Shown here: piece by piece, positions 23,401-31,500 of the stretch | How the letters are laid out: each line of letters opens with the position of its first letter | Numbering within the stretch: the stretch's first letter is position 1 | NCBI RefSeq assembly: GCF_001273835.1 | Contig: NZ_JHEI01000134.1 | Coordinates: forward strand, 1-64,000 | Reading direction: 5' to 3' | DNA length: 64,000 nt | From: Leucobacter celer subsp. astrifaciens | GTDB lineage: Bacteria; Actinomycetota; Actinomycetes; Actinomycetales; Microbacteriaceae | The notes under the pieces: model-generated | Database searches by the model: none | Told to the model about the DNA's origin: nothing | Seen by the model: the letters and a program-made list of their open reading frames with translations, nothing else | Program-made: the position numbers and the translations under genes

Positions 23401-25999
23401 TGAGCGTGTAGGTGCCGGTGAGCGTCACCTTCTCGCCCGGGGCGAGCACTCCCTCCGCCGTGGCCTCCGACCAGTCGGTGTCGGCGACCTCGAAGCCGGG
23501 CAGTCCGTCCGCGATCGAGACGTCGGTCAGCGTCACATTGCCGATGTTGGTGGCCACGAGGGTATACGACACGGTGTCGCCGGCGACCGGGGTCTCTCCC
23601 TCGAACGGATCGAGCACGCCGGTCTTCTCCAGGTCGATCCGCGCGTCGCGTGTCGGGCCGGGCACGGTCACCTCGGCGGGCTCGTCCGGCTCGATCGGAT
23701 CGCTCGGGTCTCCACCGGGAGGAACGCCCTGCGACATCGCGGCATTGTGGACGAACCCGTTGTCGACATCCGCCTGCGTCAACGTGTAGGTGGCGCTGAC
23801 GGTCATCTTCTCGCCGGGCTTCAGCGTGCCCGCCGTTCCGCCCTCGGGCCACACCGCACCGGCCAGAGAGATCTCACCGCCGAGCAGCGGATCGATGACC
23901 TTCACACCGGTCAGCGTGACGTCGCCGGTGTTCTCGACCCCGAAGTGGTAGACGATCTCATCGCCTTCTTCGGCGAAGGTCGTATCCGCTGCCACCGACT
24001 TCTCGATCGCAATCGCCGGATTGCTCGAGATGGTGATGGTCTCGGTGTCGGTGCCGGTCGCATCGGAACCGGTCGGCGGAGTGCCGGTCGCCGTGGCGGT
24101 GTTCAGCACGCTGCCGGCGACGACGTGGGCTGGAGTGACCACCAGGTCGACCTGGGCGGTGAGGGTCTCGCCCGGATCGAGGGTGAAGGTCGTGGGCTGC
24201 GCGGGGTTCTCCGCACTGCGGCCCGGCCAGTCGGTGTAGCGGAAGTTCGTCGCGTCGGCGAGGCCGTCCACGATCGTCACGTCGGTCAGTGTGACGTTGC
24301 CCGTGTTCGTGGCGACGAGCGTGTAGGTGACGGTCTCGCCTTCCAGCACACCGGTCGTCTTGCTCGCGTCCTTCTGCAGCTCGAGCACCGGCGTCTGCGC
24401 ACCGAGCACCGTGTGCTCGGCCTCGTCCTCGACGGTGTCGCCGGCGGGGGACTTGCCGGTCACACCGGCCGTATTGTCGACCGCACCCGCGTTGAGGTCG
24501 GCCTGCGTCACCGTGTAGGTGCCGGTGAACTCGACCCACTCGCCCGGCTGCAGCGTCTGCGCGTAGGCGTTGGGAGCGCCCGCCCACTCCGAGAACTCGA
24601 GCTCGCCGAGCTTCGGGTCCGTGATCAGCACCTCGGTGAGGGCCGTCGGGCCGGTGTTCTCCGCGCGCAGCACGTAGGTGATCGTGTCGCCCACGGCACT
24701 GTAGCTCGCCGGATCGGGATCCGTGGTCTTGGTCAGGGTGATGTCCGAGCGGTCGTTCGAGATCGTGCAGACGACGTCGGAGCCCTGCAGGTTCGTCGGC
24801 TGCCCGATGGTCCACGGACCCCCGTCGCGCGCGTCCCCGACCGCGGTGGAGGAGATCTCCTCCCCCGTGGTGTGGTCGACGCAGTGCATGGAGATGTCGT
24901 AGTTGCGCAGTTTCGCGCCGTTGAGGCCGCTCTCGCTGAGGGTGAAGCTGTCGCCGCCCGCGACGAACGCGGGGCCCGCCGACACCGACTGCACGCCGGT
25001 GGCCGGGCCGTTGGTGTCGCCGGACACGAAACCGGGTCGCACGCCGCCGACGGGAGCGCCGAGATATCCCTGCCCCTCGATGCGCAGCCGGAACTCGTCG
25101 GAGGCAGCGAAGCGCTCGTTCGGGATGTCCTTCTTGAGGGTGATCATGTTGGGGTACGCGCAGCTCGCCATGTCGGTCACCGAGAAGCCCGGTGTGCTCA
25201 GCGACCAGCCGGCGGCTCCCTGCCCGTTCGCCGGGTTTACCTTGGCGATGAGCGCGCCCGTCGACACGAAGGCGTTGCCCATATCCCCGAAGGCGATGCC
25301 GTTGCCGGAATTGGGGGCGATCGACGCGATCTTGGTCGGGTGGAGCTGCGCCGTCGTCGAGGCCGTGGTGGGCACATCGGCGGCGTTCAGCACGAAGATG
25401 TCGGTATCGGCGACGATCAGCAGCTCGCCCGAGGAGCTGAAGGCGAAGTCGCCGTTGCCCGAGGTCAGCCCCATCAGGGTACCGACCTGGTACGCGGTCT
25501 GGGTGTCGGGATCGTAGACGCCCATGGTGGCGTTCACGCCGCCGCTGGCGAAGTAGTAGCGCCCGTCTGCGGGGTTGATCGCCCCGCGGAGCACCTCGGA
25601 GAACGGCGAGGTGACGGTCCTCACGAGGGTCTCGTTGATGACGTCGTAGACGGCGAGGCGGTTGCCACCGCCATCGGAAGCATTATTGGTGATCGCGTAG
25701 GCCGTCGCACCGCCGTGGGCGATCGCGAGGCCGTTGGCTCGTCCCCCCAAGCCGGGGATGTTGAAGTCGCCGTCGGTGAGACGATCACCCGTCTGGGCGT
25801 TGTAGGCGCGCACGTCCCCAGCCCCGTTGTTCGCGTAGACCACGGTGCCGTCGCAGATGAGCGGCGGAGACACCGCCTGCGCGGGCGCTGCCGTCACCGT
25901 GCCTCCGACCACCACCAGCGAGGTGGCGACCACGGCCGCCGACGCGACCATCCCGAGCAACTTGCGAGCACGACCGAGCGCGCGTGATCCCTTGAGCAT
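20447..25999 (-). CDS. Giant DUF11-repeat surface protein with LSATG anchor, 1850 residues
   Basis: A Sec signal peptide (about residues 1-42, ending APAQA) is followed by a beta-propeller-like region to about residue 290 (GLAIAHGGATAYAIT, DGRYYFASGG, resembling DUF6923). A short linker domain leads to eleven tandem DUF11/DUF7507 modules of about 128 residues from residue 419, each opening with an I-x-L-x-K-T/S motif and containing NTGNVTLTDV and YTLTQADV. The C-terminus reads LLSATGG, a membrane helix, then RRSRKEA, a sortase-type anchor with Ser in place of Pro. It probably forms a long wall-anchored stalk. It is co-transcribed with the FxLYD lipoprotein. Confidence 0.93.
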   Translation of the reverse strand: MLKGSRALGRARKLLGMVASAAVVATSLVVVGGTVTAAPAQAVSPPLICDGTVVYANNGAGDVRAYNAQTGDRLTDGDFNIPGLGGRANGLAIAHGGATAYAITNNASDGGGNRLAVYDVINETLVRTVTSPFSEVLRGAINPADGRYYFASGGVNATMGVYDPDTQTAYQVGTLMGLTSGNGDFAFSSSGELLIVADTDIFVLNAADVPTTASTTAQLHPTKIASIAPNSGNGIAFGDMGNAFVSTGALIAKVNPANGQGAAGWSLSTPGFSVTDMASCAYPNMITLKKDIPNERFAASDEFRLRIEGQGYLGAPVGGVRPGFVSGDTNGPATGVQSVSAGPAFVAGGDSFTLSESGLNGAKLRNYDISMHCVDHTTGEEISSTAVGDARDGGPWTIGQPTNLQGSDVVCTISNDRSDITLTKTTDPDPASYSAVGDTITYVLRAENTGPTALTEVLITDPKLGELEFSEWAGAPNAYAQTLQPGEWVEFTGTYTVTQADLNAGAVDNTAGVTGKSPAGDTVEDEAEHTVLGAQTPVLELQKDASKTTGVLEGETVTYTLVATNTGNVTLTDVTIVDGLADATNFRYTDWPGRSAENPAQPTTFTLDPGETLTAQVDLVVTPAHVVAGSVLNTATATGTPPTGSDATGTDTETITISSNPAIAIEKSVAADTTFAEEGDEIVYHFGVENTGDVTLTGVKVIDPLLGGEISLAGAVWPEGGTAGTLKPGEKMTVSATYTLTQADVDNGFVHNAAMSQGVPPGGDPSDPIEPDEPAEVTVPGPTRDARIDLEKTGVLDPFEGETPVAGDTVSYTLVATNIGNVTLTDVSIADGLPGFEVADTDWSEATAEGVLAPGEKVTLTGTYTLTLQDLGAGAVVNVGTTTGTPPNVKDPADPTAPGTPADPVTDEDPETVTYERDPRITLDKRVQADQAFAEEGDTVVYEFILTNTGTTSLTDLAITDDLLGADAEYTYHWSESDADAAGTLEPGDSVRVTAPYVLTQADVDRGWVANEAEAEGTPPPTIDPDDPNGPRIPSDPVTDDDRHVEPITADPELTLVKTGVLDDGAVEGDTVTYTFTVKNAGNVTLTDVEVVDPLLGGAALAIPDDAWPGTPGVLAPDASVTFAAQYTLTQGDVDAGVVHNTATSHGTPPPTVDPEDPENPEPKDPIDSPPAEETTPLPSAPDIDLVKTAVVDIDADAFPEVDDTVTYTFVARNAGNVTLTDVTITDPMFPAGITIEDEAWPNRVGTLAPDESVTGTATLTLTQELIDAGWIENTAHTTGTPPETYNPEDPESPIQPPNPEDTDRIVTDLDSNPAIRVVKSGALAGQAEADELVDYTFTITNTGNVTLTDVVLEDPLISGDPIAIDDAAWPDPEAPGVLRPQESVIVTAQYTLTQQDLNSGSVVNIAYVEGTPPPSTDPENPEAPPVPSPKADDSDPHTLPLPQSPALQLQKTGVLQGEPVAGSTVEYGFTVTNIGNVTLTDVRIDDPLPGLGELRYEWPGDAGVLAPGESAKAKADYTVTQADVDAGQVKNTAIAEGTPPPTVDPEDPDTPIPSEPIDSPPADTTTPLPGQPGIALTKSSELQGPAAVGSVIEYTLVATNTGNVTLTGVKIIDELKGLSELSYSWPGSKGVLAPGQSVTATATYTLTQADIDAGQVHNTATAEGTPPPTVNPDNPDEPITSDPVDTPEVDNNTLLPAASQISLEKSAELGGGAGVGGTVVYSFTVTNEGNTTLRDVRIEDPLPGLSPLRFEWPGEPGVLLPGESAIATAEYRLTAADIERGSVENHAVAFGTDPNGTEVDDSDSAIVDFGLLSATGGSAGMLTLLGAAGALLLIAGGVLLVRRSRKEAA

Positions 26000-26281
26000 A
26001 GTGCTCCCTTACGTTCCCCACGGACCGTCCCCCTCGGCCCATCCCAGTTGTCTCACGCGCGGCGCTCCCCAGGCGCGCACATGCATACCTTCAAAACCGT
26101 AGTGCGCGCACAGCTTCCGCGGAGGTTCGCAAGGGTGAAGAAACGGGTGAAACCTTCGCAGGGCAGAGAATCGGCTCGGCAGAGCGCGGTCCCGGCATGG
26201 ACCGCAGCCCGGCGGGCGGGCGCCTCGGGATCACGGTCCGGCGTCCGACCGCCGACCCAGCTCCGCGATGACTCCCGGCGG

Positions 26282-26287
26282 TACACT
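26282..26287 (+). promoter_or_regulatory. -10 box TACACT of a leaderless promoter
   Basis: TACACT ends 6 nt before the GTG at 26294 and no Shine-Dalgarno sequence intervenes. Confidence 0.55.
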
Positions 26288-26293
26288 CTCCGC

Positions 26294-27355
26294 GTGACTC
26301 CTGCCGCTCTCGATCCCGCCCCGCCCGGCCCATCCGCGGCGTCGGAACGGGCGCCGATGGCGGCTTCGGCGCCCGGGCCGGCAACGGCGGCGTTGTCGGC
26401 TCCCGCAGCGACTGCGCTGACGACGCTCGCCCCGGAGGCCTGGCGCGCACGCGAGATCGCCCACGAGGGCCGCGCCGACGCCCTCACCGCCGCGCATCGC
26501 GAACGGCGGCTGCGGCGAGAGCCGCACCCCGTCGAGGACTTCCTCTGGACCTACTACTCCGTGAAGCCGAACGAGCTGCGGCGCTGGCACCCGGGAGCGG
26601 GCACGGTGCTGCAGGGAGCCGGTCGACTGCGAGGGTCCTGGCGCTACTACGCGACTGTGCCCGGCCCGACGAGCGGCCCCGCGCACGGCGACGCGGCTGT
26701 GGACCTCGACGCGTTCTTCGCGAAACGCGGTGGCACGGTCGACTACGTGCAGCAGTTGCTGGCCGCCACCCTCGAACGCACCCCGCGATACGGCTGCTTC
26801 GGACTGCACGAGTGGGCGATGGTCTACCGCATGACCCCGGAGCAGCTGCGCCACACCTCGCTGCCGCTGCGCATCGGACACGCGGCCACCGACCGGGTGG
26901 TCGAGACGCAGCCCATCGGCTGCAGCCACTTCGACGCGTTCCGCTTCTTCACGCCGGAGGCGATTCCGCTCAACGCGCTGCAGCCCACGCGGGAGAATCA
27001 GGCGGACATGGAGCAGGCCGGATGCCTGCACGCCGGTATGGACGTCTACAAGTGGGCGGCGAAGCTCGGCCCGATCGTGCCGGGCGAGCTGCTGCTCGAC
27101 TGCTTCGAGCTCGCACGCGATATCCGCGAGGTCGACATGCAGGCCTCGCCCTACGACGTCACGGGCTATTCCGGAGCCTCGGGCGAACCGCTGCTGCCCA
27201 TCCCGATCGAGACGGCCGCGGGCAAGCGGGAGTACGTGCGACGGCAGCGGATCTTCGCCGAGCGCGGCAATGCGCTGCGCGAGCGCGTGCTGCACGCGAT
27301 CTCGGTCGCTCGTGCGGTGCGGCGGAGAGCGCTCGCACCGAGCACGCCACGCTGA
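26294..27355 (+). CDS. Conserved actinobacterial protein, often labelled 3-methyladenine DNA glycosylase
   Basis: The start is the GTG at 26294, placed by the TACACT promoter box, giving 353 residues; an open upstream extension is ignored. After an Ala/Pro-rich N-terminus the conserved part reads HPVEDFLWTYYSVKPNELRRWHPG, later YGCFGLHEWAMVYRM, HFDAFRFFTPEA and LQPTRENQADMEQ, with HAGMDVYKWAAKL. I recall this pattern from actinobacterial proteins annotated as 3-methyladenine DNA glycosylase, but I see no helix-hairpin-helix/GPD or AlkA signature, so the enzymatic label is doubtful. It is convergent with an SOS-box-controlled radical SAM gene and shares its terminator. Confidence 0.75.
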   Translation: MTPAALDPAPPGPSAASERAPMAASAPGPATAALSAPAATALTTLAPEAWRAREIAHEGRADALTAAHRERRLRREPHPVEDFLWTYYSVKPNELRRWHPGAGTVLQGAGRLRGSWRYYATVPGPTSGPAHGDAAVDLDAFFAKRGGTVDYVQQLLAATLERTPRYGCFGLHEWAMVYRMTPEQLRHTSLPLRIGHAATDRVVETQPIGCSHFDAFRFFTPEAIPLNALQPTRENQADMEQAGCLHAGMDVYKWAAKLGPIVPGELLLDCFELARDIREVDMQASPYDVTGYSGASGEPLLPIPIETAAGKREYVRRQRIFAERGNALRERVLHAISVARAVRRRALAPSTPR

Positions 27356-27399
27356 GCGATCCCGCTCGATTCTTCAGAAAAGGGTGGGAGCGGGATCGC
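27356..27399. terminator. Bidirectional terminator shared by convergent genes
   Basis: Perfect 12-bp arms GCGATCCCGCTC and GAGCGGGATCGC enclose 20 nt containing AAAA. The stem starts right after the stop of the 26294 gene and overlaps the last codons of the radical SAM gene. Confidence 0.8.
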
Positions 27400-28432
27400 C
27401 CGGCGCAACCGCCTCGGCCGCGAGCTGCGTCGGCGGCGGCATGCGCGAAGCACGATCCCGGCTCGACCACTCGAGGCCGTAGCGCCGGATGAGCGGTCGA
27501 ATTCGCGCGGCGAGCTCCATGCGATAGACCTGCGGGGCGCGACTGGCGCTACCCGGGTAGAGGGAACGATACATCGGCAGCAGCTCGGGATGCTCGCGCT
27601 CGAGCCAGGAGAGGAACCACGGCTTCACGTGCGCGCGCAGGTGCAGCGGCCCGTACATGACCGAGCGGGCTCCCGCATCCCTGATGTCCCGCAGCAGCGG
27701 AGCGAGCTGCGCAACCGAATCGGTGAGCCCCGGCAGCACCGGCATGAGAAACACATCGGGCGCGAACCCCGCATCCCGCGCCGCGGCCACGGTCGCGAGC
27801 CGCGCCTGCGTGCTCGGCGTGCCGGGCTCGATGGACTGCTGCAGATCTGGGTCGGCGACCGCGATCGACATCGCCAGCTCGACGGGCGCCCGCTCCGCCG
27901 CCTCGGCGAGCACCGGCAGGTCGCGCCGCAGCAGTGTGCCCTTCGTGAGGATCGACAGCGGCGTGCGCGCACGCGCGAGCGCCCCGATCACTCCGGGCAT
28001 GAGCCGGTACCGACCCTCGGCCCGCTGATAGGGGTCGGTGTTGGTGCCCAGCGCCACCGGGTCGCCGCACCACGACGGCTTCGCGAGCTCGCGCCCCAGC
28101 ACCTCGGCCACGTTGACCTTGACGACGATCTGCGAGTCGAAGTCGCGACCGGTATCGAGATCGAGGTACCGGTGCGAGCCCCGCGCGAAGCAGTAGACGC
28201 AGGCGTGGGAGCAGCCGCGATACGGGTTGATGGTCCACGAGAAGGGCATGGAGGACTCGCCTGGCACCCGGTTGAGAGCGCTCTTCGCGAGCACCTCGTG
28301 GAAGACGAGCCCGGCGAACTCGGGAGCCCGCACCGTGCGCAGGTGCCCGGGCACGGCGGCAACCTCGCCCAGCTCGAGCCCGGGCAGGGCGGTGCCCGAC
28401 GTCGCCCGCACGCTCTGACCGCTCCACCTCAT
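27374..28432 (-). CDS. Rv2578c-family radical SAM protein, under a LexA-type operator
   Basis: The 352-residue protein starts MRWSGQSV. The radical SAM cluster motif is CSHACVYC near residue 80, within INPYRGCSHACVYCFARGSH. FHEVLAKSALNRVP precedes it, and a TIM-barrel follows with TNTDPYQRAEGRYRL and TKGTLLRRDLP. This is the Rv2578c family, related to spore photoproduct lyase-like proteins. The 4Fe-4S cluster would cleave S-adenosylmethionine to start a radical reaction on an unknown substrate, possibly damaged DNA. The MRW start is conserved in my memory of the family, so I keep the ATG at 28432 even though it begins 2 bp from a perfect SOS box and has no ribosome-binding site. Confidence 0.92.
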   Translation of the reverse strand: MRWSGQSVRATSGTALPGLELGEVAAVPGHLRTVRAPEFAGLVFHEVLAKSALNRVPGESSMPFSWTINPYRGCSHACVYCFARGSHRYLDLDTGRDFDSQIVVKVNVAEVLGRELAKPSWCGDPVALGTNTDPYQRAEGRYRLMPGVIGALARARTPLSILTKGTLLRRDLPVLAEAAERAPVELAMSIAVADPDLQQSIEPGTPSTQARLATVAAARDAGFAPDVFLMPVLPGLTDSVAQLAPLLRDIRDAGARSVMYGPLHLRAHVKPWFLSWLEREHPELLPMYRSLYPGSASRAPQVYRMELAARIRPLIRRYGLEWSSRDRASRMPPPTQLAAEAVAPGDPAPTLF

Positions 28433-28433
28433 G

Positions 28434-28463
28434 CATTCATTCGAACATATGTTCGAATGAATG
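28434..28463. promoter_or_regulatory. LexA (SOS) box within a 30-bp perfect palindrome
   Basis: The palindrome's core CGAACATATGTTCG fits the Gram-positive/actinobacterial SOS consensus CGAACRNRYGTTCG exactly, flanked by symmetric TTCATT...AATGAA extensions. On the minus strand TATGTT inside it can serve as the -10 box of the radical SAM gene, so LexA binding would directly block transcription. Confidence 0.9.
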
Positions 28464-28483
28464 TCCAACCCGGACCGGAATGC

Positions 28484-28524
28484 GCGAGAGCGCGCCCCCT
28501 CATCGAGAAGGGGCGCGCCCTCGC
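28484..28524 (-). terminator. Terminator after the DUF5979 surface protein
   Basis: GCGCGCCCC and GGGGCGCGC form a perfect 9-bp stem with an 11-nt loop, extended by GCGAG/CTCGC across one mismatch. It is 44 bases past the stop codon at 28568. Confidence 0.75.
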
Positions 28525-28567
28525 GGGTCGGCAGGAGGGATCTCCGGCCGACCCGCAGCGCTCCGCG

Positions 28568-31500
28568 CTACGCCCGGTTGCGCATGCGCCGCTGCAGCAC
28601 CAGGGCCGCCGCGCCGAGGCCGAGCAGCAGCACCGCACCCGCGATGATCCCGCCCATGGTGGCACCGGTGGTGCTGAGCCCGTTGCCGCGCTCACCGCCC
28701 GTTCCACCAACGTCGCCCCGATCCCGGTACTCGTTGTCGAGCACCAGGCTGGCCGACGCGAGCGCCTCCGCGCTCACGGTGACCGTCGCCGTGCGGCCAT
28801 CGGAATCGACGGTCATCCCTTCGGCACCGGCGCTCCACTCGGCACCGACCCACTCGGCGCCGTCGGGGTTCTTCCCGGGCTTCTCAGTGAGGGTCACCTC
28901 GGTGCCGACCGGGAAGCCGTCGATCGCGACGGACTCCTCCGGGGTGACCGTGACCTCGCGCTGCTGCTGCTCGCCGAGCAGATCGGTCCACTCCACGACG
29001 ATCTCGAAGGCGGTGTCCTTCGCGACCATGCTCGCACCGGTGCCGCTGACGACCTTGGTCAGCTCGAGACTGCCCACCGATGCCAGCACGCCGTTGGTGA
29101 GGAGGAGCTCGTGCGCGCCCGCGGGCTGCACCGTCAGGGTGGCGGTGCCGTCCTCGTGCACGACGAGATGGTCGTCAGCGCTCCAGACCGGGGTGAGCCA
29201 CGTGAAGCGGCTGCCCGCGGCGGGCTGGGCCTCTGACAGCGTCACCTCGGTGAACGCCGGGAGATCCTCACCGAACTCGACCGAGCTGCCGTCGGTCGGC
29301 ACCACGAGCGTCTTCGACTGCGGCACCAGTTCGCCGCCCTCGGTAATGTTCCAGGTCGCGGTGACCTCGATCGTGTCGGGCACGTCGGTGTCATCGGCCA
29401 GGATGCCGTCGAACTGCTTCGAGAGCGAGAACGTGCCGGCGGTCCAGTTCGCCTCGTTCGTCACCGAGACGAGGCTGACCGCGTCCTGCTGATCCGAGAC
29501 GACCACGGTCGCCGAGCCGTTACCGGCGTCGGTGACGTCGGTCCCGTCGAAGGTAATAGTGCCCCATTCGACGGTGTCGATCGCGGGGCGCTCGCCCTCG
29601 GTCAGCGTCACCACGGTGCCCGCGGGAAGCTCGACGCCCAGGGGCGTCGGCTCGTTCGCGTTGATCAGCAGGTCGCGCGACTGCGTCTCGCCCTCCGCGT
29701 CCTCCCAGGTCGCGGTGACCGGGAACTCCGCGTCGGCGGGCACGTCGGCGACAGCCTCGCCGGTGAGCACCTTCAGCAGGCTGAGGCCCGCCACCGACGT
29801 GGCGGCGTGGTTCTCGAGCACCACCGCGGCGTCGGCCGAGCGGCCGATCGTCACGACCGCGCTGTTGTCCTCGCCTGCCGCGACGCCCGTGCCGCTCCAG
29901 CCGGGAGCGGCCCACGCGATGCTGGAGCCGTCCACGAGGGGCGTCTCGGTCAGCGTGACCTCGGTGCCGATGAGCAGATCGTGGCCGAATGCGACGGGAG
30001 TACCGTCGGTCGGCACGGTCAGCTGCTCGGTCTGGGGCTCGCCGCCCTCCTCCTGCCAGCTCGCCGTCACCGTGACCTCGGCGGGAACCGCCGAGTTGTC
30101 GGCCTGGGCGCCTGTCACCAGCTTCGAGAGCGAGAAGGTGCCGACCGTGCGCGACACCGAGTTCGTCACGGTCACCGCCGCCGCGGTGGCGACGTGATCG
30201 GTGGTGATGGTGACCGGATTCGGCGAGACGACGGGAGTCGCCCAGGTGAGCGTGTCATCATCGGCCGGCTGCGCCTCGGTCACCGTCACGACGGCCCCGA
30301 TCGGCAGGTTCTCCAGCGTCTCCGACTCGCCGCCCTTGAGCGTGAACGTGCGATCCGCCTGCGCGGGGACGTTGTCGCCCAGGCCGCTCACGTCGATCGC
30401 CGCGCTGAAGGTGAAGTCCTGCTCCAGGGCGTTCGGGTGGGTGGCAGCGGTTCCCTCGAGCACCTTCGCGATCTGCATCTGACCGAGCAGCGCCTCGTTC
30501 GTCAGCTCGAGAGCGACGTTCGTCTGCGGGCTGATCGTCGCCGTGGCGACGGACCCGTTCTCGCTGAGCACGATCCCATCGCCCTCGGCGAACTTCGGGG
30601 TGCCGAAGGACACGCCGGGCACACTCGGGAAGGTGGGCTCAGAGAGCTCGATCGTCCAGCCGTTGCCGCGTTGGAAGTGTCCGCTCACGGCCTCGCCATT
30701 CAGCGGCACCGCGAGGGTGTAGGTGTTCTCGGGCTCCGAGGACCCGGGAGCGAACTCCTTGACCAGCACGTCGAAGGTTGTGCCGTCGGGCACGAACGCC
30801 GCACCGGCGCCCGTGATCTTCTTGGAGACCGCGATCGAACCCTTGGCGACGCCCGTGCCCGTACCCGAACCGGTGTAGTTCATGGTCGTCTTGCCCGAGC
30901 GATCGACGCCCGAGCCCTCGATCTGGTTCGTGTACTCGGTGCCGCGCGCGTCGATGCCGCCGCTCGCGGTGCAGGTGGCGTACGAGATCACGTACTGGTA
31001 GTCACGGCTGAACTCGCCGTCCTCCGGCTGCCCGATCTTCAGCGTCAGCGTCTGGCCATCGACCGTCGCCTCGGTGAACTCGGTGAGGTTGGCCGGGTCC
31101 GGCGTCATGCCGCCGCCCGAGATCTGATCCTGCACGCTCACGTTCAGCCCCAGACGAGCCTCGACTCCGTCGCTGGGATCGCCCGCCGTGCAGACCGTGT
31201 GAGTGTCGCCCAGCACGTCCTCGAGCACGATCTCATCGAGTCCGTCGATCTTCTCACCCGGAATCGTGACGGTCCAGTCGAGCGTCGTGAACGCCGAGTG
31301 CTCAACCCCGTCGAGGGTCTTCACCGCGGTGTTCAGCTTGCCGGCCTTGTCGTACTTGCGGCCCGGAACCTCCGCGGTACCCGTGGTGAGCTTGCCGTCG
31401 ATCGAGGCCGAGTTGGCGTACTGGGTGCCGCCCTCGGGCAGCTCGTCGCTCGTCACGTACGTGTCATAGGTGATGATGTAGCGCCAGTCCGACGTCTTGA

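Noticed and set aside
20351..25987. A 1.9-kb-codon open frame on the plus strand through the DUF11 protein
   Set aside because: It is the antisense shadow of a GC-rich repeat gene: composition is Arg/Gly/His-rich, it has no signal peptide or family motif, and the minus-strand protein is coherent.
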